64,000 nt of DNA from contig NZ_CP048263.1 in assembly GCF_019469165.1 (NCBI RefSeq), positions 1,798,001 to 1,862,000 on the forward strand, read 5' to 3'. A program made the translations under genes and the position numbers. Origin of the DNA: Gilliamella sp. ESL0443 (GTDB lineage Bacteria > Pseudomonadota > Gammaproteobacteria > Enterobacterales > Orbaceae). Position 1 is the stretch's first letter. Each line of letters opens with the position of its first letter. Positions 10,118 through 19,620 of this stretch are shown here, one piece after another. The notes under the pieces are model-generated. The model saw nothing but the letters and a program-made list of their open reading frames with translations, was not told where the DNA came from and made no database searches.

Positions 10118-10498
10118 ATGTACGAACTATTAATTATAGGTTATTTAATTATCGCACTTGCGATAATCGTTTTAGTGTTAATACAGCGCGGAAAAGGCGC
10201 TGACATGGGCTCATCTTTTGGTGCAGGTGCATCTGCGACTCTATTTGGCTCATCAGGTAGTGGAAACTTCCTTACACGTACAACGACAATATTAGGTGTC
10301 TTATTTTTTGCATTAAGTATTATTTTGTCCAATATTGGTAGTTCAAAAACAACTAATATCAGCGATGATTTCAAAAATATTGGCGATAATACACAGCAAA
10401 GTACAGATGAATTAAACAGTAATAGACAAGTAATTCCAACTACTGATCCAGTTATACAGCCACAGAGTATTAATCCGACTTCAGATATTCCAGAATAA
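10118..10498 (+). CDS. secG: Preprotein translocase subunit SecG
   Basis: Small subunit of the SecYEG protein-conducting channel. Two TM helices are visible (about residues 3-21 and 56-74) separated by the conserved cytosolic loop QRGKGADMGSSFGAGASATLFGSSGSGNFLTR, quoted in parts as GKGADMGSSFGAG and ATLFGSSG. The C-terminal tail (about 75-126) is long, polar and Asn/Thr-rich, longer than in E. coli (110 aa total there). It is followed after 7 bases by tRNA-Leu(GAG), the same arrangement as secG-leuU in E. coli. Confidence 0.95.
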   Translation: MYELLIIGYLIIALAIIVLVLIQRGKGADMGSSFGAGASATLFGSSGSGNFLTRTTTILGVLFFALSIILSNIGSSKTTNISDDFKNIGDNTQQSTDELNSNRQVIPTTDPVIQPQSINPTSDIPE

Positions 10499-10505
10499 AA
10501 ACAGC

Positions 10506-10591
10506 GCCGTGGTGGTGAAATTGGTAGACACGCTATCTTGAGGGGGTAGTGCTCTAAGGGCATGCGGGTTCAAGTCCCGCCCACGGCACCA
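10506..10591 (+). tRNA. leuU: tRNA-Leu (anticodon GAG)
   Basis: An 86-base tRNA with encoded CCA (10589-10591). The 7-bp acceptor stem pairs GCCGTGG (10506-10512) with CCACGGC (10581-10587). The anticodon stem CTATC/GGTAG encloses a loop with GAG at 10540-10542. A class II long variable arm (TGCTCTAAGGGCA) and the T-loop GGTTCAAGTCCC are present. The sequence closely resembles E. coli leuU, and it follows secG as there. Its 3' end is the integration site of the degraded element described downstream. Confidence 0.97.
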
Positions 10592-10700
10592 ATTTAATAA
10601 ACAGGAACATTCTTTAAAATCCTTTAAACCACACCAAAACCAGTATAAACAAGGCTTATAGCCTATTTTACTATTCTATAAGCATCAGTAAGATACATTT
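10577..10700 (+). repeat. attL-like repeat at the 3' end of tRNA-Leu
   Basis: The tRNA 3' end plus about 110 bases of flank recurs in degenerate form at 12613-12718. Shared blocks include CACCAATT, CATTCTTTAAAATCCT (16 bases identical), GTATAAA and TAGCCTATTTT. A tRNA 3' end duplicated on the far side of a segment carrying integrase remnants is the usual signature of att sites. The distal part (GCCTATTTTACTATTCT, then CATCAGTAAG and TACATTTA) recurs a third time at 11683-11751. Confidence 0.7.
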
Positions 10701-10710
10701 ACATTCATAT

Positions 10711-10769
10711 TTTTGGGGACTATATTAAGGACTACGTGAACATAGTCCTATAATTTCATAGTCCCAAAA
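10711..10769. repeat. Nested inverted repeats with GGACTA motifs before integrase start
   Basis: An outer dyad pairs TTTTGGGGACTAT (10711-10723) with ATAGTCCCAAAA (10758-10769, one base shorter). An inner dyad pairs AGGACTA (10728-10734) with TAGTCCT (10743-10749). So the core GGACTA occurs four times, two in each orientation, ending 9 bases before the integrase-like ATG. G-rich repeats directly before an integrase gene often serve as integrase arm sites or autoregulatory operators; that role is inferred here. Confidence 0.6.
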
Positions 10770-10778
10770 GGTGAAAGT

Positions 10779-10823
10779 ATGCCTAAAAGAATAGCTCCAA
10801 TGACTGATACACAAATTTTGTAG
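10779..10823 (+). pseudogene. Truncated tyrosine-integrase start (14 codons)
   Basis: The ATG at 10779 opens a frame reading MPKRIAPMTDTQIL and then TAG at 10821. This resembles the first residues of P4-family tyrosine integrases, which commonly begin MPxxxAPLTDTQI before the DUF4102 arm-binding domain. Its position, about 190 bases past the tRNA and pointing away from it, is the usual place for such an integrase. Everything after residue 14 is missing and replaced by primase-like sequence. The match is short, so the identification leans on context. Confidence 0.55.
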
Positions 10824-10824
10824 T

Positions 10825-11114
10825 TATCTTGATGCGCTTGATTATCCTAATGGGATGTTTATGGGAGGTTTGGGGATGATCACCCCTTTAACCCAAGAAG
10901 ATATTTGTATCATGCTTATATTGAATATATACGCAATACAGGCTTAAACAACCTTTTATCGCTCACACAATTTGGTACATCACTTAATTATGCAATGAAA
11001 GAAAACGGTAAAAATTATATCCGCAAAAGATCAAATAAAGGAATGAGTACAAACGTAGAGATTAATACCTATACTAGTCAGGATTGGCTACCAAGAGCAG
11101 AAGAACCTAGTTAG
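10825..11114 (+). pseudogene. C-terminal remnant of P4-type phage/satellite primase
   Basis: The frame from 10825 reads YLDALDYPNGMFMG...MITPL. After a frame change near 10880-10895 it continues PRRYLYHAYIEYIRNTG, LSLTQFGTSL, YIRKRSNKGMSTN and DWLPRAEEPS to a TAG at 11112-11114. The RYLYHAYIEY...LSLTQFG...KG..TN...WLP pattern is what I recall of the extreme C-terminus of P4 alpha-like primase/helicase proteins. There is no upstream primase or helicase domain, so only about 95 codons of the tail survive and one frameshift splits them. The fragment from 10905 could still be translated from a TTG but is unlikely to be functional. Confidence 0.6.
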
Positions 11115-11203
11115 TTGTTATTATTTGTTATCATATAAATCGCTTAATTTTGGCGTTTTTTTGTTACAATTAACGAAATAAATAATAATGGCTTTTCTCT
11201 ATA

Positions 11204-11599
11204 ATGAAAAAAATAACTAGTTGTATTTTTATAATTTGTTTAATTATTCCTAATATTCTTTTTGCAAACGATAGAAATAAAAGCGTTGAACTTAGAATAA
11301 AAGTATTCAATGAACATAAAAATATTACGACTTGTATTTGGGGATATGCATCTGAACAGATTAAAAAAACTCAACATTCATCAGAACAAATCGCTTTTGA
11401 AGCTATTGTTTCTTGTGATGATGTTATAGAAAAAATGAGGCTATATAATCGAGAATACATTAAATTAGCTTATAAGGATGATCTGAGAAGTAAAGGATTG
11501 TTGTTATACAGTGCGGAGAAGCAACTTTGGGAGCAAAAACAAGCATGGATAAATAACATCCAAAATTATATTGATCTTAAAAGAAAAAATGGTGATTAA
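11204..11599 (+). CDS. Small exported protein of unknown function (island cargo)
   Basis: A 131-aa protein with a clear signal peptide: a Lys-rich start, hydrophobic core about residues 5-19, and likely cleavage after LFA at position 21. The mature part is helical, charged, and has two cysteines (C44 and C71), which could form a disulfide in the periplasm. I do not recognise a family. It lies inside the leuU island remnant, on the same strand as the primase fragment, with 89 AT-rich bases in front. It may be cargo of the element; the length and composition argue for a real gene. Confidence 0.65.
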   Translation: MKKITSCIFIICLIIPNILFANDRNKSVELRIKVFNEHKNITTCIWGYASEQIKKTQHSSEQIAFEAIVSCDDVIEKMRLYNREYIKLAYKDDLRSKGLLLYSAEKQLWEQKQAWINNIQNYIDLKRKNGD

Positions 11600-11682
11600 T
11601 TACTAATATTGGGCTAAGTCATAAGTTCTATTTCCAACTAAAATAAAAAAGTGAATACCTAAAGTGAACACTAGTTAATAAC

Positions 11683-11751
11683 AAATCCTAAAGTGTTAAC
11701 CGCCTAAAGCCTGTTTCACTATTTTGCAAGTATCAGTAAGTTACATTTATA
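11683..11751 (+). repeat. Third, partial copy of att-flank repeat
   Basis: The stretch containing AAATCCTAAAG, GCCTGTTTCACTATTTTGCAAG, TATCAGTAAG and TACATTTAT (in parts) matches the distal half of the repeat at 10577-10700 with scattered substitutions (GCCTATTTTACTATTCT, CATCAGTAAG, TACATTTA). It sits between the two small exported-protein genes. The rest of the gap (about 11600-12004) holds nothing else I can identify. Confidence 0.6.
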
Positions 11752-12004
11752 ACCACGTTTTTAATTATATGCTTATTTATGTGAATCTTGTATAACTAAA
11801 AATTTTATAACGATAGAAAGAACCGTCAAATAAAGATAGGAATAAATCAAATCACTAGAAATACCCTTTGACTGAAATTGAAAGTCTACATAGTTATATT
11901 GATAAGGTTTGATAGAAAATGAAAATTTCATTAATGCAAAGTCTAACATATAATTGATATTGAATAATAATTCTCATATTATTATTCAAAAACAAAAGAA
12001 TGTT

Positions 12005-12445
12005 ATGAAAAATTTTATTCTTAGCATGGTTAGTCTAATTCTATTCGGTTGTGGTGAGAGTGATAATAAAGTTCTCAAAGAATATCTTGTGGGCGATTGG
12101 CAATGCACTATGATATATAGTATAGGGCTAAATGTATCCCCAGAAGAAGAGCTTAAACATACCACTGAGCCTGAAGATTTTACAATTAAATTTAGAATAT
12201 TAGATGATAAGCTTTATGAAATTAAAAATGATGGAACAAAACAAGCTATCGATGTCAACGGCTTTAACAGTACAGTAAATGAAATATGTTATGAAGCAAA
12301 TTGTACTCTGAAACAATATTTAGAAATCAAGGATGACGACTCATTTAACAACATAATAACGAAACGCTTAAAAAAACTCAATAATCACACAGATACTATT
12401 GATTTTAGATCTAAAATCGAAACAGTTTGTAATAGAATAAAATAA
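12005..12445 (+). CDS. Small lipoprotein of unknown function (island cargo)
   Basis: A 146-aa predicted lipoprotein. I chose the ATG at 12005 because it begins MKNFILSMVSLILFGCGES, a lipoprotein signal with lipobox LFGC and lipidated Cys at residue 16. The longer frame from 11954 adds a polar segment that would bury the signal. Ser/Asp-free positions after Cys (GE) do not clearly mark inner-membrane retention, so outer-membrane anchoring is possible. The mature part starts YLVGDWQCTM, a pattern seen in small lipocalin-like proteins, and has four more cysteines. I cannot name a family. It is the last gene of the island remnant. Confidence 0.65.
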   Translation: MKNFILSMVSLILFGCGESDNKVLKEYLVGDWQCTMIYSIGLNVSPEEELKHTTEPEDFTIKFRILDDKLYEIKNDGTKQAIDVNGFNSTVNEICYEANCTLKQYLEIKDDDSFNNIITKRLKKLNNHTDTIDFRSKIETVCNRIK

Positions 12446-12612
12446 GTATCAGAAATAACACTTTATTTGCTTATAGATACTTTAATATTTATTAGTAACA
12501 AATTTTGTGCAACTATTATTAATAGATAGGATACATACACTAGTAAAAAATTTGGCCATTGGCTAATTATGCTGCATATGTTATTGTTCTGAAGTATTCA
12601 TGAGATTTAAAA

Positions 12613-12718
12613 GATCCGCCACCCATTCACCAATTCAATATTCAGCAGCATTCTTTAAAATCCTGTAAAGCACATCAAAAAGAGTATAAATAGTTTGTAG
12701 CCTATTTTGTTATTTTAA
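12613..12718 (+). repeat. attR-like degenerate copy of tRNA-Leu 3' flank
   Basis: GATCCGCCACCCATTCACCAATTC (read as CCGCCA, CACCAATT) corresponds to the leuU end CCCGCCCACGGCACCAATTT. It is followed by CATTCTTTAAAATCCTGTAAA, AGTATAAA and TAGCCTATTTT in the same order and spacing as at 10577-10700. The tRNA part has decayed and could not form a stem. Apart from this repeat, the 364-base gap between the lipoprotein gene and mukB holds only the mukB-end hairpin. Confidence 0.65.
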
Positions 12719-12770
12719 ACGAGGCAAATACCAATCATACTTTTTGATTAGATTGAACGCTACCATATAT

Positions 12771-12789
12771 CGCCGACATAAAGTCGGCG
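12771..12789 (-). terminator. Hairpin downstream of mukB
   Basis: CGCCGAC (12771-12777) pairs with GTCGGCG (12783-12789) across a 5-base loop, 21 bases beyond the mukB stop. The stem is GC-rich but the minus-strand sequence after it is ATATATGG rather than a T-run, so it is at best a weak intrinsic terminator. Confidence 0.5.
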
Positions 12790-12809
12790 AATTAGTTTGT
12801 TAAATTAAA

Positions 12810-15800
12810 TTATGCAAAACCTTTTAAACCAACCACATGAACATGTTCTTGGTTATTAATGACTTTCCGTACTAATTTATACGTTGTGCCTTTTTCCGGA
12901 CTGATATTTTCTGGCGCTGCAATAATAAGTTGCATTTCCAATCTTTCGCAAAGTTCAAAGAGCGTTGCAATTGATTTAGCATCAAGTCGGGCTGCTTCAT
13001 CTAGGAATAATAAGCGACAAGGTGATATGTCTTTATTACGCAAGCGTTTAGATTCTTCTTCCCAACTTTGAATCACCATCAATAGGATCGACATACCTGT
13101 ACCGATTGCTTCACCTGTTGATAATGCACCACTTTCAGCACGTAACCAGCCATCAGCGCCACGATTAACTTCAACATCCATTTCCAGATAGTTTCGATAA
13201 TCAAGCAATTCTTCACCTATATTTTGCGCAGTTCGCTGCCCCATATCAATATGAGGATTCAAGCGTTGATAAAGTTTAGCTAATGCTTCTGAGAAAGTAA
13301 TACGATTATTACTAAACAGATCTTGATGCTCGTTTTGATCATCAGCTAATGCTGCTAATAATGAAGAGTGAGCTTCCCGGATACTAACATTAAGACGTAC
13401 ACCATTTACCTGACCAAATGCCACCGCTTGCAGACCTTGATTAAGCATACGAATACGGTTTTGCTCTCGTTGAATAGTTTTACGAATAATATTAGCCACA
13501 CTTTTTGAGCTAATTGCCAATTGCTGTTCACGTGAGGTAAGTTCTTCAGTTAATCGTGATAACTCAATTTCCATTTGCTCAATAGCTTCAATTGGGTCAT
13601 CCGTTTTAACAATATCTTGACGAATTCGTTCACGAAGATGTTTATAAACCGCAATATAAAATTGTATTTTACGTTCTGGTCGTTTTGGATCTTCGGATAA
13701 TCTTAATACATCACGTAAATGTTCATTATCATTTACTGCTAGACGCAATGAACCGAGTGCCTTATCTGACATAGAGCGCAATTCATCAGCACTTAGATAA
13801 GCTAATTCTCGACGATGTAACCTTCGTTCAACGCTATTTTCTTTAACTAATCGTAAAACTAAACACCACCCTGCTTTCGCTTCCACAACTTGTTCACGTA
13901 ATTGTTTATAATCACGTAGTGTTTGTGCTAAACGTTTTTGCATTTGTGTCATTTCGCTTTCGCACATAATAAGTTGTTTTTCAAGCGATGTGCATTGTTG
14001 CCGATTAGTGTTAAGTTTTTGATGAATTTCATCACGACGAATACGTGCTCGTTCTTCGGTTGCTGCATCCGCTTTAACACCTATTTGTTCAACCTCTTTA
14101 TGCAACTCATTGAGCATGTCACGTTTAGTTTCAAATGCACTTTTTAAAGAAGCAAAAGTTTGATTATATTGATTGTATTTATCTTGGTACTGTTGCATCT
14201 GGCTACGTGCTTCAGTACGCTGTGCTTCAACCACCTCAAGTCGAGAACGTAGTTTTTCATTCAAATCACTATTTTCATTTAGCATTCCAGCCGAATCTTC
14301 ATAGCTAAAATGCGCACGGCGTTGCATGACTTCGGTTAAGGCAAAAACTTGTTGACGAATAGTTTGTTGCTGAGCTTTGATAGTATTATATTGCTCACGT
14401 AGTGAATCATTCTGTTCAGGATCACTTTGTAACACAGCAATAATTGGTTCTAATTCCGAAACAGTATGGCGATGACGACTCACATATTGCGCAGCTTCTT
14501 GCGCTTCAGCCACTTGTTCACGTAAATCATCAACTCGATCGGCTAAATCATCATCAGCCAATAAATGCATCTGAGCAACTAATCGATTAACTGTAGCTAG
14601 CTGCTCTTTACACATTGCCACTTGCTGTTGGTTTTGTTTATCAATGCTTTCTTGTGCTAATAATTGGCGTTCGATTTCATTGCGTCGTGTTGTTAGTTTT
14701 TGTACTTCGGCTTCTGGATCGATATCAAAAGCTACAGATAAATATTCACCAATAAACTGCCCAACATTTTGCTCAATACGTTGCAATTTTTGAAGGTCAA
14801 ACGAAATTGTTGCATAAAGTTCATGTAGCTCATCACGTTCAGCTGATAATTTCTCAAGATGTATTTCACGTGCAGCTCGACCAAACAAAGGAACTTTAGG
14901 AAAACTTGAGAAACGCCATTGACGATCACCTGTTTTAACAAGAACCGATTTATTCATCTCTTCACAATCAAATACGCTATCATCAAATGATGATGGATCA
15001 CCTTCGATAAAATAGATATCTTCTGGATAATCTTCTTCACTGCTAGTAAGGCTTTCGAGTTGTGCTTTGACTAATGATAAATCCGGTACCACAATGGCTT
15101 GCCTTGACGGACCATACAATGCTGAAAAATAAGGTGCATCATCAATTGTTACGTCTTCATAAATTTCAGAAAGTAAAACACCATTGAATCGTTCAGCTAA
15201 AACAGATAAACGTCCGTCATCAACACCACTTGGTTGATTAAGTTGTTCTATTTGCGTATCAAGTTGATTTCGTTTGAAGTTTATTTGATCACGCTGAGTA
15301 ACTAAAGCACGTTCCTGTTCAAGCAGTTGTTGCATATGCTGAGTAACTGATTGACTATTAGTAAAAGTTTGTTGTGTTTGTTCTTGCAATACTATAAGTG
15401 CATCTTGAGCTTTTAACCATAATGGGGCTTTTTGACGATAGTCACTTATTTTTGTTTGTATTTGCTCAAACTCTTGCCTAAATTCAATTCGTTTTTCACT
15501 TGATTCGTTAGCAAGCTCGGCATTTTGATCCAATTGAACTTCAAGTTCTTGTTTTAATTCATCAAGTTCATCATAATTGATTTGACGACCAAAACGCTTA
15601 CAGAATTGAGTTAGTAATGATTCAGCTTCTTTTTGTTCAAAAAAGCGTTGTTCTAATTCATCTAATTGTAGCTGTAAATGTTCTGCTTGCTCAGCTTGAT
15701 AACATTGTGAAGGCCATTGTTTTAATGCTTCTCTAGCAGCACTCCATGCTTCACTTCGTACTACATCGCCAACCAACTTAACAACTAGTTGATACGCTCT

Positions 15801-17231
15801 ATCAAATTGACTTATTGCAGCATCAGAAACACTAACTCTCTGTTCCAATTCTAATAATTTTTCAGTAACTTCTTTTTGTTTTTCTTGAAAAACTTCATAG
15901 TGATTTTCAACATTGCTTATACCTAATTTAGGCAATTGGCATAGTTGTTGGGCATTTTTCAGAGCTTGAATTGCTTGCTGATATTGAATAGCTCGAGTTT
16001 GTTGTACATCTAAAGCTTGTTGATAATCTGCCAATTGAGTTTTAATCTCATCAACTTCTTGTTCTGTCTGTTCAACTTGATCTCGGTAAGTTTGATACTG
16101 TTCATTTGCTTCAAATACAACTTCATTTTGCTCTTCAAGTTTTATATTAAGATCATCTAAATCTGCTTGATAGCGGTCAATTTTTTCTTGTTGACGCAAA
16201 GCAGTTTGTGCAAGATTAAGATGATCATTTGCTGCCTGAAGGTCGGTCTCTAAATCGCCTTGAGCATCTTGATATTCTTTAAGCTCTTTTGCCATCTCAA
16301 CTTGTCGATACTGATTACTGATAAGCAGATCTTGCGTTTTGAACATATCTCGACGTAGTCCTAAAACTGATTCGATATGAACTCTACGCTCATTAGCATG
16401 ACGCATATAATCAGCAGCCACATAGTTTGTAGATTCAGTAATGAGATGTTTGAATAAATCGCGATCTGATTGTGTAACTCGAATAGCTTCAAGTGTCATC
16501 CGATTTTCACGAAGTGCTGCTTCCATATCTTGGAATGCTTTTCTAACACCACTATTTTCTGGTAATAAATAATCACGTAATGATCGCGTGATAGCACTTG
16601 AAATTCCACCATAAAGAGAAGCTTCAATTAAACGATAATATTTACTTCGATCAGATGAAGAACGTAATCTTTTAGGTAAAATACCAAAATCAAACATGAC
16701 TGAATGATAATCAGTAATGGAATTAAATTGCTTAAAGATAACCCCTTCCATTGATTCAATCTTATCTTTTAATTCCGGTAAAGATAAAATTCTAGCCTGT
16801 TTTTCATTTAAGCGCTCTGTTACTAATTCTGTTGGAGTAATATTGACAGGCAAACCTTGTATTAAAAAAGGTTTAATATCAACTTTTTTATCACGACCAG
16901 CAACCTGCTGTAAACGCACACCACAGATAATCCGTTGATTACGAGAATTAATTACATCCAGCATCGAGTAACACACGCCTGGCTTTAATTTACCATGTAA
17001 ACCTTTATCCCTAGAACCCGAAGTTGCTCCTGCTTCAGTTGTATTTCTAAAATGTAATAAGGTTAAATCTGGGATTAATGCAGTGACAAATGCTGCCATA
17101 GTGGTTGATTTACCAGCACCATTACCACCAGAAAGTGTGGTAACAAGCTGATCAAGCTCAAACGTTCGAGCAAAAAAACCGTTCCAATTAATTAAGGTTA
17201 ATGAGTGAAATTTACCGTGTCCCATTATCAT
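12810..17231 (-). CDS. mukB: Chromosome partition protein MukB (SMC-like condensin)
   Basis: The 1473-aa ATPase subunit of the MukBEF condensin, which compacts and segregates the chromosome. Walker A ([11 protein letters not shown], about residues 34-44) lies in the N-terminal head. Long coiled coils full of Gln/Glu/Leu flank a central hinge (about 640-790), and the C-terminal head carries the ABC signature ([10 protein letters not shown]) and Walker B ([11 protein letters not shown]). Length matches E. coli (1486). The ATG overlaps the mukE stop as TAATG; a second ATG two codons later could also serve. MukB is restricted to part of the gammaproteobacteria, which supports the placement of this genome. 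Confidence 0.97.
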   Translation of the reverse strand: MIMGHGKFHSLTLINWNGFFARTFELDQLVTTLSGGNGAGKSTTMAAFVTALIPDLTLLHFRNTTEAGATSGSRDKGLHGKLKPGVCYSMLDVINSRNQRIICGVRLQQVAGRDKKVDIKPFLIQGLPVNITPTELVTERLNEKQARILSLPELKDKIESMEGVIFKQFNSITDYHSVMFDFGILPKRLRSSSDRSKYYRLIEASLYGGISSAITRSLRDYLLPENSGVRKAFQDMEAALRENRMTLEAIRVTQSDRDLFKHLITESTNYVAADYMRHANERRVHIESVLGLRRDMFKTQDLLISNQYRQVEMAKELKEYQDAQGDLETDLQAANDHLNLAQTALRQQEKIDRYQADLDDLNIKLEEQNEVVFEANEQYQTYRDQVEQTEQEVDEIKTQLADYQQALDVQQTRAIQYQQAIQALKNAQQLCQLPKLGISNVENHYEVFQEKQKEVTEKLLELEQRVSVSDAAISQFDRAYQLVVKLVGDVVRSEAWSAAREALKQWPSQCYQAEQAEHLQLQLDELEQRFFEQKEAESLLTQFCKRFGRQINYDELDELKQELEVQLDQNAELANESSEKRIEFRQEFEQIQTKISDYRQKAPLWLKAQDALIVLQEQTQQTFTNSQSVTQHMQQLLEQERALVTQRDQINFKRNQLDTQIEQLNQPSGVDDGRLSVLAERFNGVLLSEIYEDVTIDDAPYFSALYGPSRQAIVVPDLSLVKAQLESLTSSEEDYPEDIYFIEGDPSSFDDSVFDCEEMNKSVLVKTGDRQWRFSSFPKVPLFGRAAREIHLEKLSAERDELHELYATISFDLQKLQRIEQNVGQFIGEYLSVAFDIDPEAEVQKLTTRRNEIERQLLAQESIDKQNQQQVAMCKEQLATVNRLVAQMHLLADDDLADRVDDLREQVAEAQEAAQYVSRHRHTVSELEPIIAVLQSDPEQNDSLREQYNTIKAQQQTIRQQVFALTEVMQRRAHFSYEDSAGMLNENSDLNEKLRSRLEVVEAQRTEARSQMQQYQDKYNQYNQTFASLKSAFETKRDMLNELHKEVEQIGVKADAATEERARIRRDEIHQKLNTNRQQCTSLEKQLIMCESEMTQMQKRLAQTLRDYKQLREQVVEAKAGWCLVLRLVKENSVERRLHRRELAYLSADELRSMSDKALGSLRLAVNDNEHLRDVLRLSEDPKRPERKIQFYIAVYKHLRERIRQDIVKTDDPIEAIEQMEIELSRLTEELTSREQQLAISSKSVANIIRKTIQREQNRIRMLNQGLQAVAFGQVNGVRLNVSIREAHSSLLAALADDQNEHQDLFSNNRITFSEALAKLYQRLNPHIDMGQRTAQNIGEELLDYRNYLEMDVEVNRGADGWLRAESGALSTGEAIGTGMSILLMVIQSWEEESKRLRNKDISPCRLLFLDEAARLDAKSIATLFELCERLEMQLIIAAPENISPEKGTTYKLVRKVINNQEHVHVVGLKGFA

Positions 17232-18019
17232 TATTCAATCTCCTCATTAACATCTTCATCATCACTATTATCATCATCTAATATAAGTGATGATTCAATT
17301 TTAATCGCTTCACCATCGCGAATCAGGCGTAATTGTGCTTCTTGAGCATCATCACTGCTACGCACATCAGCTCCAAATCGGAATATAGATTCATTAATAC
17401 GAAAACGGCTACTATCATTACCTACAATAAAGAAGATCATACCAAGTCGACGTAATCGATTTAATGCAGTTTTTACTTTATCAAATAATTTTTGGCGATC
17501 TAAATCCGAGCCTGTAGAACGCTGATTGACTAGTTTCAATAATTTACTTTCATCCGCTAATGAAACAAGCTCATCAAAAAGTTCTTGTAAGGTAAAAATG
17601 CCTTCATGTGCTAATCGCTCTGGACTTAAATAGAGATAACAAAGCACTTTACCGACTAACATATCAAGTTCAGATAATACTGAACGTGGAATCAGAGTAG
17701 TTGAACGAGGACGCAGATAGAAAAATCCTTCCGGTGCGCGAATAAGCTCGACATTATAACGTTGATAAAACTGTTCAAGCTCAAGTTGGAAATCCATTAA
17801 AAAAGCATGATTATCAAGCTCATCGATACCAATATGACGACCTGACCTTAATAGACTGTCAAGTTCCGGAAATATTGGATTGGCAATAGCTTGAGCTAAT
17901 TTTACCGGCATAAACTTATCTATCGACGCTTGAGAGCTTGCTGCAATGCGCCCCATAACCTCATCAAGATGATAGGAAGTTTGTTCTATTTCTAAATCAT
18001 TAATATCTGTTGATGACAT
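17231..18019 (-). CDS. mukE: Condensin subunit MukE
   Basis: Winged-helix (KITE) subunit that bridges MukB and MukF. I chose the ATG at 18017-18019 (MSSTDIN, as E. coli MSSTNIE), with AAGG about 9 bases upstream, instead of the longer frame from 18097. The core [27 protein letters not shown] (in parts), [25 protein letters not shown] and [12 protein letters not shown] are conserved. About 28 residues separate MSSTDIN from MPVKLAQ, an insertion absent from E. coli MukE; initiation nearer MPVKLAQ would also be possible. The tail is acidic ([15 protein letters not shown]). It overlaps mukF by 20 bases. Product 262 aa (E. coli 234). Confidence 0.94.
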   Translation of the reverse strand: MSSTDINDLEIEQTSYHLDEVMGRIAASSQASIDKFMPVKLAQAIANPIFPELDSLLRSGRHIGIDELDNHAFLMDFQLELEQFYQRYNVELIRAPEGFFYLRPRSTTLIPRSVLSELDMLVGKVLCYLYLSPERLAHEGIFTLQELFDELVSLADESKLLKLVNQRSTGSDLDRQKLFDKVKTALNRLRRLGMIFFIVGNDSSRFRINESIFRFGADVRSSDDAQEAQLRLIRDGEAIKIESSLILDDDNSDDEDVNEEIE

Positions 18020-19322
18020 GTGCTTGTACCTTAGCTCCATAATCGTTAATAGGTTTCCATTCGGCTGGGATACCGAGTAAATCGCTTTCGGCAACACCTA
18101 ATCGAATAGCCTGATCAATAAACAATCTTGCAATATCAAAATGTTGTTCACGTGGGAACTGTGCTAAATAACTATGAATTGCATTACTCATATCAAGTGG
18201 TTTATTTTCTTGTTTAAAGATCAATAAATTTTGTTCTATATGCGAAATAATATGTTCTTGAATTTCTTCAATCATTTCAAACTCAAGCTCGGATGGTAAT
18301 TCACCCGTCACTTCTGCTTCATGCAGTGCTAACTCTTCATCACGCATATCAAGTAAACGCTCAGCATTAGCAAAAGTGAGTGACCATGGTAAATCAAAAT
18401 AGCTTTGAATCGATTTACGTAATCGCTGAGAAAAAACTCGATTCTTATCTAAATCGATTGCTGTACGAATAAATTTATGAACGTGTCTATCATAACCAAT
18501 CCATAGGTCTATTGCTTTTTGTCCCCAGCCAATAATTCGGTCTAGTTTTCCTTGCAGATCCATAACAACATTGTTAATTTTATCAAGATCTGGATTATCT
18601 AATGTGGCATCTTGTATCAGAAGCAAACTGGCTTGTAGCTTATCACCTGCAGCTGCCAACGTATCTTGCAGCTCACGCAATGTTTGTGATGTTTCGGTAA
18701 GTAAACCTTCACAACTACTGATGGCTGCTTGCCAATCTTGACTTAACAATGCTGAAATATTTTGTTTAACTTCAGCTTGTTGTTCATCCATTACTCTCTG
18801 TGTGATATCAATACTGTCAAAAATTTCTGCAACAGAATATTTTAATGGAGCAAAAACATTTCGATGCCAATGTAAATCATCGCCACCTTCAAGGGCCGCA
18901 TCTGCTGCACGCTTTAATTCTTGTGCAACAATAGAAAGCTGAATAGATAAGCGTAAAGTTGAGAATTCTCGTTGGCGTATATAGTAATCAGAAATGCCAA
19001 TTCCTAGTGGAGTCAAACGATAAATAGAATAACCATCGGTCATTTCGCTAGCAAAGCGAGTAATTAAACGTTGGCGAACTAGATCATTAATGGCATTATT
19101 AGCCCGAACGGTAATAGTATCTTCACTTTGCTCAAAGATCTGAGAGACATGTCTGAATCCGTCAATTAATTCAGATTCAGTCATTTCACCATCAAAGCGC
19201 TCACTGTTTAATACAGCAATTGCTAATAAAAAGGCTAATCGCTCAACAGGTAGAGCAATCGAAAAATCATTCTTTTTTGCCCAAGAGACCAGTTCTGGCA
19301 CTGATTGGGAAAAATCCATCAT
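18000..19322 (-). CDS. mukF: Condensin kleisin subunit MukF
   Basis: The 440-aa kleisin (E. coli also 440) that dimerises by its N-terminal winged-helix domain and links MukB heads. Visible landmarks are the N-terminus [19 protein letters not shown] and [25 protein letters not shown] (in parts), the central helical bundle (about 120-290), and the C-terminal winged helix ending in [26 protein letters not shown] (in parts). It is the first gene of mukF-mukE-mukB. In E. coli cmoM (smtA) precedes mukF; it is absent here, and 298 bases of AT-rich sequence separate mukF from the divergent DUF4198 gene. Confidence 0.96.
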   Translation of the reverse strand: MMDFSQSVPELVSWAKKNDFSIALPVERLAFLLAIAVLNSERFDGEMTESELIDGFRHVSQIFEQSEDTITVRANNAINDLVRQRLITRFASEMTDGYSIYRLTPLGIGISDYYIRQREFSTLRLSIQLSIVAQELKRAADAALEGGDDLHWHRNVFAPLKYSVAEIFDSIDITQRVMDEQQAEVKQNISALLSQDWQAAISSCEGLLTETSQTLRELQDTLAAAGDKLQASLLLIQDATLDNPDLDKINNVVMDLQGKLDRIIGWGQKAIDLWIGYDRHVHKFIRTAIDLDKNRVFSQRLRKSIQSYFDLPWSLTFANAERLLDMRDEELALHEAEVTGELPSELEFEMIEEIQEHIISHIEQNLLIFKQENKPLDMSNAIHSYLAQFPREQHFDIARLFIDQAIRLGVAESDLLGIPAEWKPINDYGAKVQAHVINRY

Positions 19323-19557
19323 AGTGATTCCTTAATTAAAGATGCACAATATCGCGACATCTTAAAATAATATGAGAAACACAATATATTGTGTTATGGA
19401 CAAAATTTTATCGATTATATAACAAATTGTAGTAGTTAAAAATAGCTAAGTTTAGGATTTATTATTAGATGTGATAACCAATATTTAATTTTCTTAAATA
19501 AACTTGTTACCAAGACAAAAAAGACCATTTTATTAGCCAATTAACTTTATATTTAAA

Positions 19558-19599
19558 TTGACTTATATAAATATAAAAATGATAATAATTATCGTTTTC
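19558..19599 (+). promoter_or_regulatory. Sigma-70 promoter overlapped by a Fur box
   Basis: TTGACT (19558-19563) and GATAAT (19581-19586) are separated by 17 bases. The 19 bases 19581-19599 match the Fur consensus GATAATGATAATCATTATC at 15 of 19 positions. The Fur site covers the -10 box, so iron-loaded Fur would block RNA polymerase. The gene downstream starts at 19621 with GAGG about 9 bases ahead of its ATG. Confidence 0.75.
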
Positions 19600-19620
19600 A
19601 TTTAAAATATTGAGGTATCT

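Larger units (their letters stand above)
10592..12718. mobile_element. Degraded integrative element inserted in leuU
   Basis: This 2.1-kb segment lies between tRNA-Leu(GAG) and a degenerate copy of its 3' flank. It holds the first 14 codons of an integrase-like gene, the tail of a P4-type primase gene, two small exported-protein genes read in the same direction, and three copies of att-like sequence. No intact integrase is left. The simplest reading is a satellite-type element that integrated at leuU and then suffered a large internal deletion. The presence of three repeat copies suggests more than one integration or recombination event. The right boundary is approximate. Confidence 0.6.

Noticed and set aside
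10825-11114. The frame at 10905-11114 as a functional small protein gene
   Set aside because: It has only a TTG start inside a primase-like segment, and similarity continues upstream in another frame; a frameshifted remnant explains it better.
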